In this document: positions 5,201 through 6,331 of the stretch, one piece after another | Layout: each line of letters opens with the position of its first letter | Position numbering within the stretch: position 1 is the first letter of the stretch | NCBI GenBank assembly: GCA_022566435.1 | Contig: JADFIX010000256.1 | Location: 1-6,331, forward strand | Length of the DNA: 6,331 bases | DNA from: Planctomycetota bacterium | Lineage (GTDB): Bacteria > Planctomycetota > Phycisphaerae > UBA1845 | Reading direction: 5' to 3' | Made by a program: the position numbers and the translations under genes | Notes under the pieces: generated by a model | Seen by the model: the letters and a program-made list of their open reading frames with translations, nothing else | Database searches by the model: none | What the model was told of the DNA's origin: nothing

Positions 5201-6331
5201 TCATCTCGCTGCGGTAGTCAACGTCGCATCGTTTCCGTAGGAGATCTCTTCTCGATTGGAAGCCACCAGCCTGTAATGGTACATCGTGCCGGGCCGCAGG
5301 TCCGTCAGTGTGGCAAACCCGGTCCGCGGAGTAATCTGTAGACCGCCGTAACCAATAGGCGTTTTCGAGCCATAGTTGTGATCGAGACCGTACTCGAAAT
5401 GGAAATGGCTTCGTAGCCCCAACGGGTTCAGCCGTCCCTCGATCTTCGCGGTTGTAGTTGTGATGCGACTGGCAGCACCTGTCTTAACGCGCGGCTTGCG
5501 GTCAGCCGGGACCGTAAACTTCCTATCCTCGCCGTGCCGTGTACCGGCACGGTTGACCGCGACCAAACGGTAGTGGTAGGTTTTACCGCCTTCCAGATTT
5601 TTAATGTCCGTGTTGACGAAATAGAGGTCATCGTCGGGTAGTAGCGTGGCGCCGCTGCCGAACACCTCCACCTCGCCCAATCCCCAATGGGAACGTCGGT
5701 AACCGGATACGACTTGCACCTTCAGGTATTTTGCTTGGGCCGAGAGTCCCGTGTTCAGGCTGAATGCAAAATTCGCACTCGGGGTCCCCTTTTCGGGAAG
5801 CGTGGTTTTCACGATCGGCGTATAGGACTTGCCATCTGAGGAGACCAAGACCTCGACTTCTTTGGCGGGCCACCGCGGATTCTGATGCAGCTGTACCGTG
5901 TGTATCGTCACCATGTCCTTGAATGCGTAATCGAATTCCAACGGAGCCACCGGCTGCTCCGCGCTACGCCACATGCGTCCTTCACCGTGCCTCCATCCGT
6001 CGGTCAGGGTAGCCGGGTCGTCCGGCGAATTCGGGGAGCCGATTAGTTTGCCGTCGTTGCTGGGCACGAGTAGCGAGTAGTTGCAATAGGCAAGCTCGAA
6101 TTCGTCGAAATCGATTGCTCCCGTGGGTGGATTCTGGGGATCGACAAACGTCAGCATGTGAAAGAAATCGCAATTGAGGTGGGCTTGTGCCTCGTTGATT
6201 GGCCAGTAGGAGTACCGCTCGGGGTCGGGCTGCGCCACGTTGTTCCCTCCAAACGTCCAGTGCTCCGTGTCGTTGAGCAGCCGGTACTCGACCTTCTCCC
6301 ACCTTCCGGAATCGAGGGCGTCGGTCAGAGT
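5201..6331 (-). CDS. Secreted-type discoidin (F5/8 C) plus fibronectin-III-like protein (partial)
   Basis: The frame is open from the right window edge to TGA at 5201-5203: 376 residues with the N-terminus missing. The in-frame GTG at 6236-6238 is not a credible start because coding sequence (EKVEYRLLNDTEHWTFGGN) continues upstream. Residues 1-92 are an unassigned domain with ATLTD- and DFDEFELAYCNY-like strands. Residues 95-225 fit an F5/8 type C/discoidin jelly roll (TLTDGWRHGEGRMWRS; IHTVQLHQNPRWPAKEVEVL; KYLKVQVVSGYRRSHWGLGE with VEVFG). Residues 228-276 and 280-375 are fibronectin-III-like repeats sharing the pattern L-x-G-x-x-YHYRLVA-x-NR (GGKTYHYRLVAVNRAGT; PGTMYHYRLVASNREEISYG). Such modules bind carbohydrate or surfaces and are common in planctomycete exported proteins and hydrolases; a catalytic domain could lie off the window. 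No membrane anchor or sorting signal is seen at the C-terminus, which ends directly after the last repeat. Confidence 0.85.
   Translation of the reverse strand, partial: TLTDALDSGRWEKVEYRLLNDTEHWTFGGNNVAQPDPERYSYWPINEAQAHLNCDFFHMLTFVDPQNPPTGAIDFDEFELAYCNYSLLVPSNDGKLIGSPNSPDDPATLTDGWRHGEGRMWRSAEQPVAPLEFDYAFKDMVTIHTVQLHQNPRWPAKEVEVLVSSDGKSYTPIVKTTLPEKGTPSANFAFSLNTGLSAQAKYLKVQVVSGYRRSHWGLGEVEVFGSGATLLPDDDLYFVNTDIKNLEGGKTYHYRLVAVNRAGTRHGEDRKFTVPADRKPRVKTGAASRITTTTAKIEGRLNPLGLRSHFHFEYGLDHNYGSKTPIGYGGLQITPRTGFATLTDLRPGTMYHYRLVASNREEISYGNDATLTTAAR

Noticed and set aside
1..6331. tRNA, rRNA, CRISPR array or intact insertion sequence
   Set aside because: No cloverleaf/T-loop signature, regularly spaced repeat series or transposase catalytic motif was seen on either strand.

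Overview
The window looks like a high-GC planctomycete chromosome (Gemmata/Pirellula-like). This is inferred from gene content: a lysine-rich HARE-HTH protein, a small HTH protein followed by a companion starting MPITAKRLTKHYDKL, a decayed TIGR02999-type ECF sigma factor, a beta-helix fragment and a secreted discoidin/fibronectin-III-like protein. No rRNA, tRNA, CRISPR array or intact transposase was seen. Taxonomy could not be tested by search.

Left part (1-1870). The 3' end of an unrecognised plus-strand gene (3-131) is followed by about 400 bases without a clear gene. Then comes a short scrap of a phage-type large terminase, the C-terminal DDQVD...YAAR segment (528-644). A minus-strand HARE-HTH gene (866-1210), with a strong ribosome binding site and a perfect-stem terminator at 818-840, is divergent across 241 bases from a plus-strand HTH gene (1452-1832). 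These two are the only clearly intact genes in the window.

Middle part (1870-4540). This is a patchwork of broken genes butted against each other. It holds a frame-switched companion of the HTH gene, a small secreted protein whose C-terminus reads into that remnant, the C-terminal half of a metallophosphoesterase, and the N-terminal two thirds of an AI-2E family transporter joined to it out of frame near 3100-3111. Next come an unassigned stretch with open frames on both strands, an ECF sigma factor pseudogene with two in-frame stops (4114-4317) and a beta-helix fragment (4314-4532). Several pieces are only 0.1-0.6 kb and homology stops within a few bases of the next piece. Either the locus is a real recombination or decay hotspot, or the contig is a misassembly.

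Right part (4533-6331). About 670 bases hold no recognisable gene but include a 15-bp inverted repeat (14/15 matching) around a 52-bp spacer. The minus-strand discoidin plus fibronectin-III-like protein follows and runs off the right edge. No complete multi-gene pathway is visible. The features most worth following up are the junctions, the regulator pair and the inverted repeat, and I do not claim a new biological system.
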